NCBI GenBank assembly: GCA_051879315.1
Contig: JBJELW010000076.1
Coordinates: 1-64,000 of the forward strand
DNA length: 64,000 nt
Reading direction: 5' to 3'
DNA from: Roseburia_C sp051879315
Lineage (GTDB): Bacteria; Bacillota; Clostridia; Lachnospirales; Lachnospiraceae
Of this stretch, positions 41,705 through 49,708 are shown one piece after another. Positions within the stretch are counted from its first letter, which is position 1. Each line of letters begins with the position of its first letter. The notes below the pieces were generated by a model. It ran no database searches and was not told the DNA's origin. It worked only from the letters and a program-made list of their open reading frames with translations. Position numbers and translations under genes: made by a program.

Positions 41705-43024
41705 ATGAAGGGAATAATAAAAAAACTGTCTTCTTTTTGGAAAGACAGCAGTAGAAATGTCAGGCTTTCCATGTTTATCATGGGAAGCGGACAGTTTCTC
41801 TATGGGGCAAGGACAAAGGGAATTCTGTTGTTTCTGGCACAGATAGGTATGATTTACTATTTTGTGGTGCGGGGAATCAGAGATATCATAGGTTTTTTTA
41901 CACTGGGCACAGTCAGAGGAGATGCCTGGCTGGGAATCGAAGGTGATAATTCCGTCATCATGATGTTGATGGGAATACTGGCATGGATCGTCATTGCGGT
42001 TTACATCTGCATATACTGGTTCAACGTGAAGGATGCCCGGCAAATGCAGAAAAGAATCCAACAGGGCAAAACGATCCTCACCTTTCGTCAGGAAGTGGAG
42101 ACACTGCTGGACAGAAAGTTCTATGTGACAGTGCTGGTGCTTCCGGTGCTGGGTGTATGTGTATTTAATATTCTGCCGATCGTGTTTATGATATTGATCG
42201 CATTTACCAATTATGGAGGAGAGATTGTGCCACCGGAGCTGGTGGACTGGGTTGGGTTTGCTAATTTTTACAAGCTGGTGGCTTTGACACAGTTTGCTCC
42301 CACCTTTTTTAAGATTCTGGGATGGAATCTGCTTTGGGCAGCAGCTTCCACAGCGTTGAATTATTTCGCAGGACTGGGGCTGGCACTTCTTTTGGAAAAG
42401 AAATGCGTGAAGGGAAAGGTGATCTGGCGGGCATTTCCGATACTGGCCTATGCAATCCCTGGATTTATTACATTGCTGGCATTTAAATTTATGTTTTCCT
42501 ACGGTGGACCAATCAACCAGATAATCGTAAATGCCGGCGGAACAGCAATCGGGTTTCTGGATCTGGATGCAAAATGGACGGCACGTATTATCGGACTGTT
42601 GGTAAACTGTTGGATCAGCACCCCGTCCATCATGCTATTGGCAACGGGGCATCTGTCCAACCGGGATGTTACTTTATATGAGGCAGCCAGGATTGACGGT
42701 GCGGGAAGATGGAAGCAGTTCACATCCCTCACCATGCCGTTCATTCTGTTTTCCACCATGCCGGTATTGATCAGCCAGTTTGTTGGAAATTTTAACAATT
42801 TTGGAATTTTCTATTTTCTGCGCGGTGGTCTTTACATGGATGGATATTTCCTGGCCAGCGATACGGATCTGCTCATTAACTGGCTGTATAATCTGTCCAT
42901 CGACAACAATTATTACTGTATCGGTGCGGCAATCAGCCTTGTGATTTTTGTCATCACATCCATTCTTTCACTTGCGGTTTATATCAAGTCGCCATCTTAT
43001 CGGGAGGAGGATACGTTTCAATGA
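41705..43024 (+). CDS. Maltodextrin ABC transporter permease, MalF type
   Basis: 439 residues with about eight membrane helices and a cytoplasmic coupling EAA loop, TLYEAARIDGAGRWKQFTSL. An extended N-terminal part (about 1-130, with two to three helices) is typical of MalF-type subunits. It overlaps the next permease by four bases. No ATPase gene is nearby, so the transporter probably uses a shared MsmK-like ATPase encoded elsewhere. Confidence 0.88.
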   Translation: MKGIIKKLSSFWKDSSRNVRLSMFIMGSGQFLYGARTKGILLFLAQIGMIYYFVVRGIRDIIGFFTLGTVRGDAWLGIEGDNSVIMMLMGILAWIVIAVYICIYWFNVKDARQMQKRIQQGKTILTFRQEVETLLDRKFYVTVLVLPVLGVCVFNILPIVFMILIAFTNYGGEIVPPELVDWVGFANFYKLVALTQFAPTFFKILGWNLLWAAASTALNYFAGLGLALLLEKKCVKGKVIWRAFPILAYAIPGFITLLAFKFMFSYGGPINQIIVNAGGTAIGFLDLDAKWTARIIGLLVNCWISTPSIMLLATGHLSNRDVTLYEAARIDGAGRWKQFTSLTMPFILFSTMPVLISQFVGNFNNFGIFYFLRGGLYMDGYFLASDTDLLINWLYNLSIDNNYYCIGAAISLVIFVITSILSLAVYIKSPSYREEDTFQ

Positions 43025-43860
43025 AAAAAAGAGTGCATTTGGGAACGGTTCTGGATACCGGAATTACATATATTCTGCTGCTGGTCGTGGCCTTTATTTT
43101 CTTTTTCCCGTGCCTGTGGCTGATTCTGGCTTCCTTCTCGAAGTCGGGAACCATCTATTCCTTTGAGGGCTTTTTCCCGGCGGAATACAGTTTTACCAGC
43201 TTTCAAAAGCTGTTTATGGACACTTCACTCTATAATTACCCGCAGTGGTTTTTAAATACGCTGTTTGTGGCGACAGGAAGTTGTGTCCTGGGAACATTTC
43301 TTGTAATTCTTACCGCTTATACCATGTCCCGGTTTGAATTCAAGATGAGGAAACCAATGATGAAGACGACCATGGTGCTGGGCATGTTTCCCTCTTTCAT
43401 GGGAATGATAGCAGTATACCTTTTGATGACTCAGTTTAATCTGATCAATCATCTCTGGGGACTGATCTTAATTTACAGCGCAGGTGCCCCCATGGGTTAT
43501 CTGACCCAGAAGGGATTTTTTGATACGATACCAAAGGCCATCGACGAGGCGGCCCGGATCGACGGAGCCACCAGTTTTCAGATCTTTACAAAAATTAATC
43601 TGCCGCTGTCAAAGCCCATCATTGTATATACAGCTCTGACTTCTTTTACCTGGCCCTGGAGCGATTTTATCCTGCCCAAGCTGCTGCTGAAGGAAAAGAA
43701 TCTCTATACTGTTGCGGTGGGGCTGATGAGCCTGGATGAGACGGAGTTCGCCCGGTTTGCGGCGGGCAGCGTGTTTATTGCCATACCGATCGTTATTTTG
43801 TATTTTTTCCTGGTGAAGTACATGGTAAATGGAATGGCTGCCGGAGCAGTGAAGGGATGA
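43021..43860 (+). CDS. Maltodextrin ABC transporter permease, MalG type
   Basis: 279 residues, six membrane helices, normal for MalG. EAA loop: KAIDEAARIDGATSFQIFTK. It begins on the ATGA overlap with the MalF-type gene. The two permeases should form the membrane channel fed by the binding lipoprotein; the ATPase subunit is missing from the window. Confidence 0.9.
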   Translation: MKKRVHLGTVLDTGITYILLLVVAFIFFFPCLWLILASFSKSGTIYSFEGFFPAEYSFTSFQKLFMDTSLYNYPQWFLNTLFVATGSCVLGTFLVILTAYTMSRFEFKMRKPMMKTTMVLGMFPSFMGMIAVYLLMTQFNLINHLWGLILIYSAGAPMGYLTQKGFFDTIPKAIDEAARIDGATSFQIFTKINLPLSKPIIVYTALTSFTWPWSDFILPKLLLKEKNLYTVAVGLMSLDETEFARFAAGSVFIAIPIVILYFFLVKYMVNGMAAGAVKG

Positions 43861-43895
43861 TGGTAAAATAGGGTTGTAAATCCCTCAGATTTTGT

Positions 43896-43910
43896 TATAG
43901 TTAAACTATA
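43896..43910. repeat. 15-base palindrome upstream of the tannase-like gene
   Basis: TATAGTT-A-AACTATA, a perfect inverted repeat 17 bases before the start codon and next to the GGAGGG ribosome site. It may be an operator. A TATAAT (43909-43914) overlaps its end but lacks a -35 box at the right distance. Confidence 0.5.
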
Positions 43911-43927
43911 TAATTTGGAGGGATAAT

Positions 43928-45328
43928 ATGAAATTCGATAAAGAAAACTATGCTGTGGAAAAGGTAACTGTGCAGGATGAAACCATTAAGATTCGTGCCT
44001 TTCGAAACAGAGTATATGTGGAAAATCCTGTGGATCCGGAATTCCAGCAGATGAATATTTTTGCTCCGGAGGCATATTACCGCGGCGAATGTATCAATGG
44101 CTATAATGTCCATACGGCACCTGTTTTTATGCCCAATCTGGTGGGTGGATATATGCCGGGAGGATTAGGTGAGCCGGCGGGAAAGCTTTGGACTACGGAT
44201 TCAGTGCCAAATACCATTTTTAAAGCGTTGCAACATGGCTATGTGGTGGCTGTGCCGGCTATCCGCGGCCGCGTGCAGCAGAACGCAGCCGGAGAGTATA
44301 TCGGAAAAGCTCCGGCCTGTGTGGTGGACTATAAGGCAGCGGTGAGATATCTTCGCTATTTTGCGGAGGAATTGCCCGGAGATACGGAAAAAATAATCAC
44401 AAACGGAACCAGTGCCGGTGGTGCATTGTCCTCCCTTATGGGGGCAACCGGAAATCATCCGGATTACGATGCCTGCCTGACGGAAATCGGTGCGGCGCAG
44501 ACAAGGGATGACATTTTTGCAGCATCCTGTTACTGTCCCATCACGAATCTGGAGCATGCGGACATGGCTTATGAATGGCAGTTTCTGTCTGTCAATGACT
44601 ATCATCGGGTACACATGCAGATGGATGAGGGAGGAAGGCCGGAATTTACAGCAGAAGACGGAAAAATGACTGATCTTCAGATCAGGGTATCAGAGGATTT
44701 GGCGGCACTTTTTCCTGCGTATTTAAACAGTCTGGATCTGAGAGATGAAAATGGAAATCTGTTACAGTTGGATCAGGACGGAAACGGCTCTTTTAAAGGG
44801 TACATGGAGAAGATTGTTTTGGATTCGGCACAGAAGGCACTGGATTCCGGAACGGATGTATCGGATAAAAACTGGCTTGTAACAGAGAATGGTATAGCCG
44901 CAGGCATGGACTGGCACGGATACGCAAAAGACGTTACGAGGATGAAAACTGCCCCGGCCTTTGACGCTTTATCCATGGACAGCCCGGAAAATGATCTGTT
45001 TGGAAGCAGAAACGTGAATCTGCGTCATTTTACGGAATACAGCAACAATCACAGCCTTGCAGGGGGAAATTTAGCAGAAGAGCATGTGATCCGAATGATG
45101 AATCCCATGAACTATATAGAGGACGACGAGGCTGTGAAGGCTCCCCACTGGCGCATCCGCCACGGGGAATGTGACAGAGATACTTCACTGGCTATCTCGG
45201 CGATTCTTGCGTTGAAGCTCCAAAATAACAAGTTTGATGTGAATTATCATTCACCCTGGAACGTTCCACACTCCGGGGACTATGACTTAGATGAATTATT
45301 TGCATGGATTGATGAAATCTGTAAATAG
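43928..45328 (+). CDS. Subtype-B tannase-like esterase
   Basis: 466 residues. An alpha/beta hydrolase with nucleophile Ser162 in ITNGTSAGGALSSLM. A probable Asp416 lies in HGECDRDT and a His448 in VPHSGDYD. These positions and the 32-residue Asp-His spacing agree with the catalytic triad Ser163/Asp419/His451 that I recall for the 469-residue Lactobacillus plantarum tannase, as does the length. No signal peptide, so the enzyme is intracellular. It would split gallate esters of plant tannins, or a related aromatic ester. The maltodextrin genes lie just upstream. Family is fairly secure; exact substrate is not. Confidence 0.82.
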   Translation: MKFDKENYAVEKVTVQDETIKIRAFRNRVYVENPVDPEFQQMNIFAPEAYYRGECINGYNVHTAPVFMPNLVGGYMPGGLGEPAGKLWTTDSVPNTIFKALQHGYVVAVPAIRGRVQQNAAGEYIGKAPACVVDYKAAVRYLRYFAEELPGDTEKIITNGTSAGGALSSLMGATGNHPDYDACLTEIGAAQTRDDIFAASCYCPITNLEHADMAYEWQFLSVNDYHRVHMQMDEGGRPEFTAEDGKMTDLQIRVSEDLAALFPAYLNSLDLRDENGNLLQLDQDGNGSFKGYMEKIVLDSAQKALDSGTDVSDKNWLVTENGIAAGMDWHGYAKDVTRMKTAPAFDALSMDSPENDLFGSRNVNLRHFTEYSNNHSLAGGNLAEEHVIRMMNPMNYIEDDEAVKAPHWRIRHGECDRDTSLAISAILALKLQNNKFDVNYHSPWNVPHSGDYDLDELFAWIDEICK

Positions 45329-45375
45329 AGACAACAGGAGTAACAGAAAAGAATACCGATTGTTGGGAGGAAAAG

Positions 45376-47355
45376 ATGCAGGTTTCCAATTCGTATTATG
45401 AAGATGAGGTAAGAGACGGATTTTATGTTCCGGGAATGATGAAACGGGCGTGGGCAGCATCCGTGGAGGTATATGAAGATGTTGCGCGAATCTGTGAAAA
45501 ACATAAAATACAATATTTCGCGGATGCAGGGACACTCCTTGGGGCGGTTCGTCACCAGGGATATATTCCCTGGGATGATGATTTTGACATCTGCATGAAA
45601 AGAGAGGACTATAACCGGTTCATCAGTATTGCACAGGAAGAACTGCAGGAGGGGTATAGTCTGCTCAATATTCATACAGAACCTGACTACGATGAAATGT
45701 TTTCCCGGGTGGTCAATAGAACGCAGATCTGTTTTGAACAGGAGCATTTAAATAAATTTCACGGTTTTCCCTTTGTGGTCGGGATTGATATTTTCCCGCT
45801 GGATTACATTGCGCCGAGTGAAGAGGAGGAGCAGTTTCGCTGTCAGCTGGTAGAGATCGTATATGGAATCCAGAGCGCTGTTGCCGCTTCGAATGATTCT
45901 GCGGAAACAGATGCTTTGATTGGACAAGTGGAGCAGTTATGCGGAGTGCAAATCGATAGAAACGGAAATATCTGCAATCAGCTTTTTCTTCTGCTGGAAC
46001 GATTATTTACCTTATATTCGTCGCAGGAAGCTTCGGATCTGGCGCTGATGCCGATATGGGTGGAACGTGGCACTAACAGGTTCAAAAAGGAATATTATCG
46101 GGAAACGATAAAGATGCCCTTTGAAAATATAGAGATTCCGGTGCCGGCCATGTATGATGCAGTACTAAAAGAGAAGTACGGAGATTATTCCAGACTGGTA
46201 CACAACTGGGATACTCATGATTATCCTTTTTATGGGGAACAGATGAAGATACTGGAGAAAAAAACAGGATTCCGATATCCGAAATATGTTTTTGCCATGG
46301 AGGATCTGCAGAGAAACAACCCAGATAAACAGGATGACGGGAAGGAACGGAAGGAAGTGGTGTTTCTGCCCTATAAGGCCTCCATGTGGCATTCCATGGA
46401 AAGCTATTGGAAGGCGGCACAGGAAGATCCCGACTGTGATGTATATGTCATTCCCATTCCGTACTACGACAGGAATCTGGACAATTCCCTTCATGAGATT
46501 CATTATGAAGGCAATCTGTATCCGGAGGATGTACCGGTTGTGTGGTATGAAGATTATGACTTTGCAAATCGCCGGCCGGATGTGATTTATATCCAGAATC
46601 CCTATGATGAATATAATCAGTCCACAAGTGTTTTGCCATTCTTTTATACCAAGAATTTGAAACAGTTCACAGAACGACTGATTTATGTTTCGCCCTTTGT
46701 GTTGACGGAGATTCAGCCGGAAGATAAGCGTGCGGTGGAGAGCATGGAGTATTTTGTGAAAGTTCCCGGTGTGGTGCAGGCGGATCAGGTAATCGTCCAG
46801 TCAGAAGCAATGCGCAAGTCCTATATTGATGCACTGGCAGAGTTTGCGGGAGAGCAGACCAGATCCATATGGGAGAAAAAGATCGTGGCGCAGGACGTTT
46901 CGAAGAATGTCGGGGGTGAGGTCGCGGAAAAGGAAAAACTTCAGATCCCCGGGGAATGGTTGTCTGTCATCCGCAAAGAAGATGGAAGCTTTAAAAAGGT
47001 GATTATGTATAACATCGGTGTCAGTACGCTCTTACAGTATGGAGATAAAATGCTGGAGAAGATGCGCAGTGTGTTTGATACCTTTAAGAAGAGGAAGGAT
47101 GAGGTGGCATTGCTGTGGAAGCCTTATCCCGTAGAGGCGACGCCTGTGGAGCGTATATGTCCGGACCTGTGGGAAAAATATCAGAAACTGGTGGAGGAGT
47201 ACCAATCAGAGGGATGGGGGATTTATGACGATTCCGATGAGATGGGGATGTCCATCGCCGTATGTGACGCCTATTATGGGGATAGAAGCAGTATGGTGCG
47301 TCTGTTTTGTGCAGCAGGGAAGCCGGTAATGCTGCAGAATGTAGACATCCTGTAG
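45376..47355 (+). CDS. LicD-family phosphotransferase fused to a glycerophosphotransferase-like domain
   Basis: 659 residues behind GGGAGG. Residues of about 45-200 form a LicD domain with the hallmark GTLLGAVRHQGYIPWDDDFD and a second acidic site (GIDIFPLDYI). LicD enzymes add phosphocholine or similar groups to teichoic acid or surface glycans. From about residue 330 the sequence resembles CDP-glycerol glycerophosphotransferase-type proteins (VVFLPYKASMWHSMESYW, DCDVYVIPIPYYDRN, PDVIYIQNPYDEYN, ending YGDRSSMVRLFCAAGKPVML). The pairing suggests a single protein that decorates wall polymer. That fits the choline-type binding repeats of three surface proteins in this window. A terminator follows. 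Confidence 0.8.
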   Translation: MQVSNSYYEDEVRDGFYVPGMMKRAWAASVEVYEDVARICEKHKIQYFADAGTLLGAVRHQGYIPWDDDFDICMKREDYNRFISIAQEELQEGYSLLNIHTEPDYDEMFSRVVNRTQICFEQEHLNKFHGFPFVVGIDIFPLDYIAPSEEEEQFRCQLVEIVYGIQSAVAASNDSAETDALIGQVEQLCGVQIDRNGNICNQLFLLLERLFTLYSSQEASDLALMPIWVERGTNRFKKEYYRETIKMPFENIEIPVPAMYDAVLKEKYGDYSRLVHNWDTHDYPFYGEQMKILEKKTGFRYPKYVFAMEDLQRNNPDKQDDGKERKEVVFLPYKASMWHSMESYWKAAQEDPDCDVYVIPIPYYDRNLDNSLHEIHYEGNLYPEDVPVVWYEDYDFANRRPDVIYIQNPYDEYNQSTSVLPFFYTKNLKQFTERLIYVSPFVLTEIQPEDKRAVESMEYFVKVPGVVQADQVIVQSEAMRKSYIDALAEFAGEQTRSIWEKKIVAQDVSKNVGGEVAEKEKLQIPGEWLSVIRKEDGSFKKVIMYNIGVSTLLQYGDKMLEKMRSVFDTFKKRKDEVALLWKPYPVEATPVERICPDLWEKYQKLVEEYQSEGWGIYDDSDEMGMSIAVCDAYYGDRSSMVRLFCAAGKPVMLQNVDIL

Positions 47356-47382
47356 ATGGATAGCATAAATTTTTAGTGTGAC

Positions 47383-47412
47383 TGAGGGAATCGGAGGGAT
47401 TCCCTCATTTTT
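47383..47412 (+). terminator. Terminator of the LicD-family gene
   Basis: TGAGGGAATC (47383-47392) pairs perfectly with GATTCCCTCA (47398-47407), loop GGAGG, then five T. Confidence 0.88.
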
Positions 47413-47425
47413 CGCCTAAAAAGCA

Positions 47426-47475
47426 TAGGTACCTTGACAAATGCATGGTGATAGCATAAAATGTCAAGGTACCTA
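47426..47475 (+). promoter_or_regulatory. Promoter and MarR operator of the exporter operon
   Basis: A consensus promoter TTGACA (47434-47439), 17-base spacer, TAAAAT (47457-47462). It is embedded in a long inverted repeat: TAGGTACCTTGACA (47426-47439) and TGTCAAGGTACCTA (47462-47475). Each arm contains the palindrome AGGTACCT. A repressor bound here would cover both promoter boxes, so autoregulation by the adjacent MarR protein is very likely. Confidence 0.8.
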
Positions 47476-47497
47476 TATATTATAAAGGAGATAAAAA

Positions 47498-47947
47498 ATG
47501 GAAGATTGTAATACAGTTAATGAGGATATCGTTTTTAATTTGCTGGACATAAGTCATACCATGCGGGCTCTGTACGAGGGCAGGGGCAGCCAAAAACAGA
47601 TTTTGATTGTTCTGAATGATATGGGAGAGACCATCACCCAGCGGGAACTGACGGAACGGCTGGGCATTCAGCCAGGGTCCGCCAGCGAGGTGATCGCCAA
47701 GATGGAAAGTGCAGGATTCATCCGGCGCAGTCCCAGCCAGACGGACCGGAGAACGGCTGATGTGGAGCTCACTGAGACCGGAAAAGAAGCGGCGGCCCAG
47801 GCAAAAGAAGAAAGGCTCCTCCGCCACCAGAAAATGTTTTCCTGTCTGTCGGAGAAGGAGAAAGAGCAGTTGCTTTCTTTGCTGAAAAAAATAAATTTCG
47901 ATTGGGGACAACGCTATGAAAATACGCGTGTCCATACTAATGGTTAA
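47498..47947 (+). CDS. MarR-family transcriptional regulator
   Basis: 149 residues, typical. Winged-helix core: TQRELTERLGIQPGSASEVI, then IAKMESAGFIRRSPSQTDRR with the wing TADVELTETGKEAA. Preceded by AAAGGAG and by a promoter that is itself within an inverted repeat. It is the first gene of a three-gene operon with two ABC exporter subunits 15 bases downstream. It probably represses the operon until a toxic compound or other ligand binds. Confidence 0.92.
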   Translation: MEDCNTVNEDIVFNLLDISHTMRALYEGRGSQKQILIVLNDMGETITQRELTERLGIQPGSASEVIAKMESAGFIRRSPSQTDRRTADVELTETGKEAAAQAKEERLLRHQKMFSCLSEKEKEQLLSLLKKINFDWGQRYENTRVHTNG

Positions 47948-47962
47948 AGGAGAGGTTAAATT

Positions 47963-49708
47963 ATGTGGAAATATGTTAAACGGTATTTGCCATTCGCCAT
48001 TCTTGCCGGCCTTTTCATGATCGGTGAGGTGTCCATGGATCTGGTTCAGCCGGGTATTATGAGTCGAATCGTAGATGACGGAGTTTTGGGATTAAATAAT
48101 GGTGGTGTGGGAAATCTGAATCTAATCTGGAAGTTAGGACTTCAAATGATCCTGCTGGTGTTATTCGGCGGATTTTGCGGCTCCATGAACAATGTGTTTG
48201 CGCACATGTCCAGTCAGAATATCGGCAATGAGATGCGAAAGGACTGTTTTCGGCGAATCATGACCTTTTCCTTTCCGCAGATTGATAAATTTAGCACGGG
48301 ATCTCTGGTGACAAGGGTCACCAATGATATTACACAGGTACAGAATTTTGTGTCCCTGTTTATTCGAGGCATGATTCGGACGAGTATGCTCACATTCGGA
48401 AGTATGTACTGTATGTTTCGGCTGAACCGGGATTTCGGGTTGATTGTGCTGTGTGCATTTCCTTTTCTGGTGGGATGTATGGCCTTTTGCATGGTAAAAG
48501 CCAATCCGCTTTTCTCGAAATTGCAGGCTCAGGTGGATGCAATAAATACCATTATGCAGGAGGATGTGTCGGGAATCCGCATTATGAAAGCCTGCGTCCG
48601 GGAGATTTATGAGAAAATTCGTTTTGGAAAGGCCAACGACGAACTGATCAAGACTCAGCTCCGTGTGCTTGTGATTTTTGCCTTTATGAATCCGGTGGTC
48701 AATGCGTTGATGTATATTGTGGTGGCAGTTATTTTGCTGGTGGGATCCTTTGAGGTGACGGCGGGAAGTACATCTCCGGGAAATATTATGGCGGCGATCA
48801 CGTACACCACACAGCTTTTGAACGGTATTTTGATGCTGGTAATGCTGGCTCAGAATATTTCCAGAGGTATCGCCTCATGGAAACGTGTCAGGGAAATATT
48901 AGACAGTGAACCGGAACTGAAGGATGGCCCCTTCGACGGAAACACTTCCCAGCGGGGAGAAATCGAATTCCGGGATGTTACATTTTCCTATCCCGGCAGC
49001 AACCGGAACGTGCTGGAGCATATTAATCTGACCATCCATCCGGGCGAGACCATTGCCATTATGGGAGCAACCGGATGCGGAAAAAGTTCTTTGGTTAACC
49101 TGATTCCACGATTTTATGATGTCACGGAGGGAGCCGTGCTGGTGGATGGCGTGGATGTGCGTCAGTACCGGCAAACGGCGTTGCGTGAGAAGGTCGCGGT
49201 TGTGTTGCAGAAAAGTGAATTGTTCAGCGCCAGAATCCGGGATAATGTTGCATGGGGAGCGCCGGATGCGGAAGTGGAGCGCATCAAGTCCGCCGCTGTC
49301 ACAGCCCAGGCAGATGACTTTATCCAATCTACACCCGATGGCTATGAGACGATGGTTGCTGAGCGTGGTATGAGCTTATCCGGCGGACAAAAACAGAGGA
49401 TATCCATTGCCCGGGCGGTGTTAAAAGCAGCGGAAATTATGATTTTTGACGATTCCACCAGCGCATTGGATTTAAAGACGGAGGCGAATCTGTATGCAGC
49501 ATTGCAGGAGTCAAATCCGAAAAGTACAAAGATTATTATTGCACAGCGTATTGCGTCCGTGCGCAGGGCTGACCGGATCGTGGTTTTGGAAAACGGAAAA
49601 ATTGCAGCCTGCGGCACCCATGAGGAACTACTGAAATCCTGTGGGGCATATCAGGACATTTATCGTTCGCAGGTAGGAGAGGGGGATGAAAAGAATGAGT
49701 GCGCGTAA
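47963..49708 (+). CDS. ABC exporter half-transporter with degenerate catalytic site
   Basis: 581 residues: six membrane helices (about 15-310) then an ATPase domain. Walker A GATGCGKSS, signature LSGGQKQRISIARAVL, Walker B IMIFDDSTSALD, H-loop replaced by Gln (IIAQRIASV). The residue after Walker B is Asp instead of Glu and the switch His is missing, so this half is the degenerate partner. Such pairs form heterodimeric multidrug or peptide exporters (BmrCD, LmrCD, TM287/288 type). It overlaps the next half-transporter gene. Confidence 0.92.
   Translation: MWKYVKRYLPFAILAGLFMIGEVSMDLVQPGIMSRIVDDGVLGLNNGGVGNLNLIWKLGLQMILLVLFGGFCGSMNNVFAHMSSQNIGNEMRKDCFRRIMTFSFPQIDKFSTGSLVTRVTNDITQVQNFVSLFIRGMIRTSMLTFGSMYCMFRLNRDFGLIVLCAFPFLVGCMAFCMVKANPLFSKLQAQVDAINTIMQEDVSGIRIMKACVREIYEKIRFGKANDELIKTQLRVLVIFAFMNPVVNALMYIVVAVILLVGSFEVTAGSTSPGNIMAAITYTTQLLNGILMLVMLAQNISRGIASWKRVREILDSEPELKDGPFDGNTSQRGEIEFRDVTFSYPGSNRNVLEHINLTIHPGETIAIMGATGCGKSSLVNLIPRFYDVTEGAVLVDGVDVRQYRQTALREKVAVVLQKSELFSARIRDNVAWGAPDAEVERIKSAAVTAQADDFIQSTPDGYETMVAERGMSLSGGQKQRISIARAVLKAAEIMIFDDSTSALDLKTEANLYAALQESNPKSTKIIIAQRIASVRRADRIVVLENGKIAACGTHEELLKSCGAYQDIYRSQVGEGDEKNECA

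Noticed and set aside
43909..43914. TATAAT before the tannase-like gene
   Set aside because: No -35 box at 16-18 bases and the predicted start would fall inside the ribosome site; the palindrome is the better reading.
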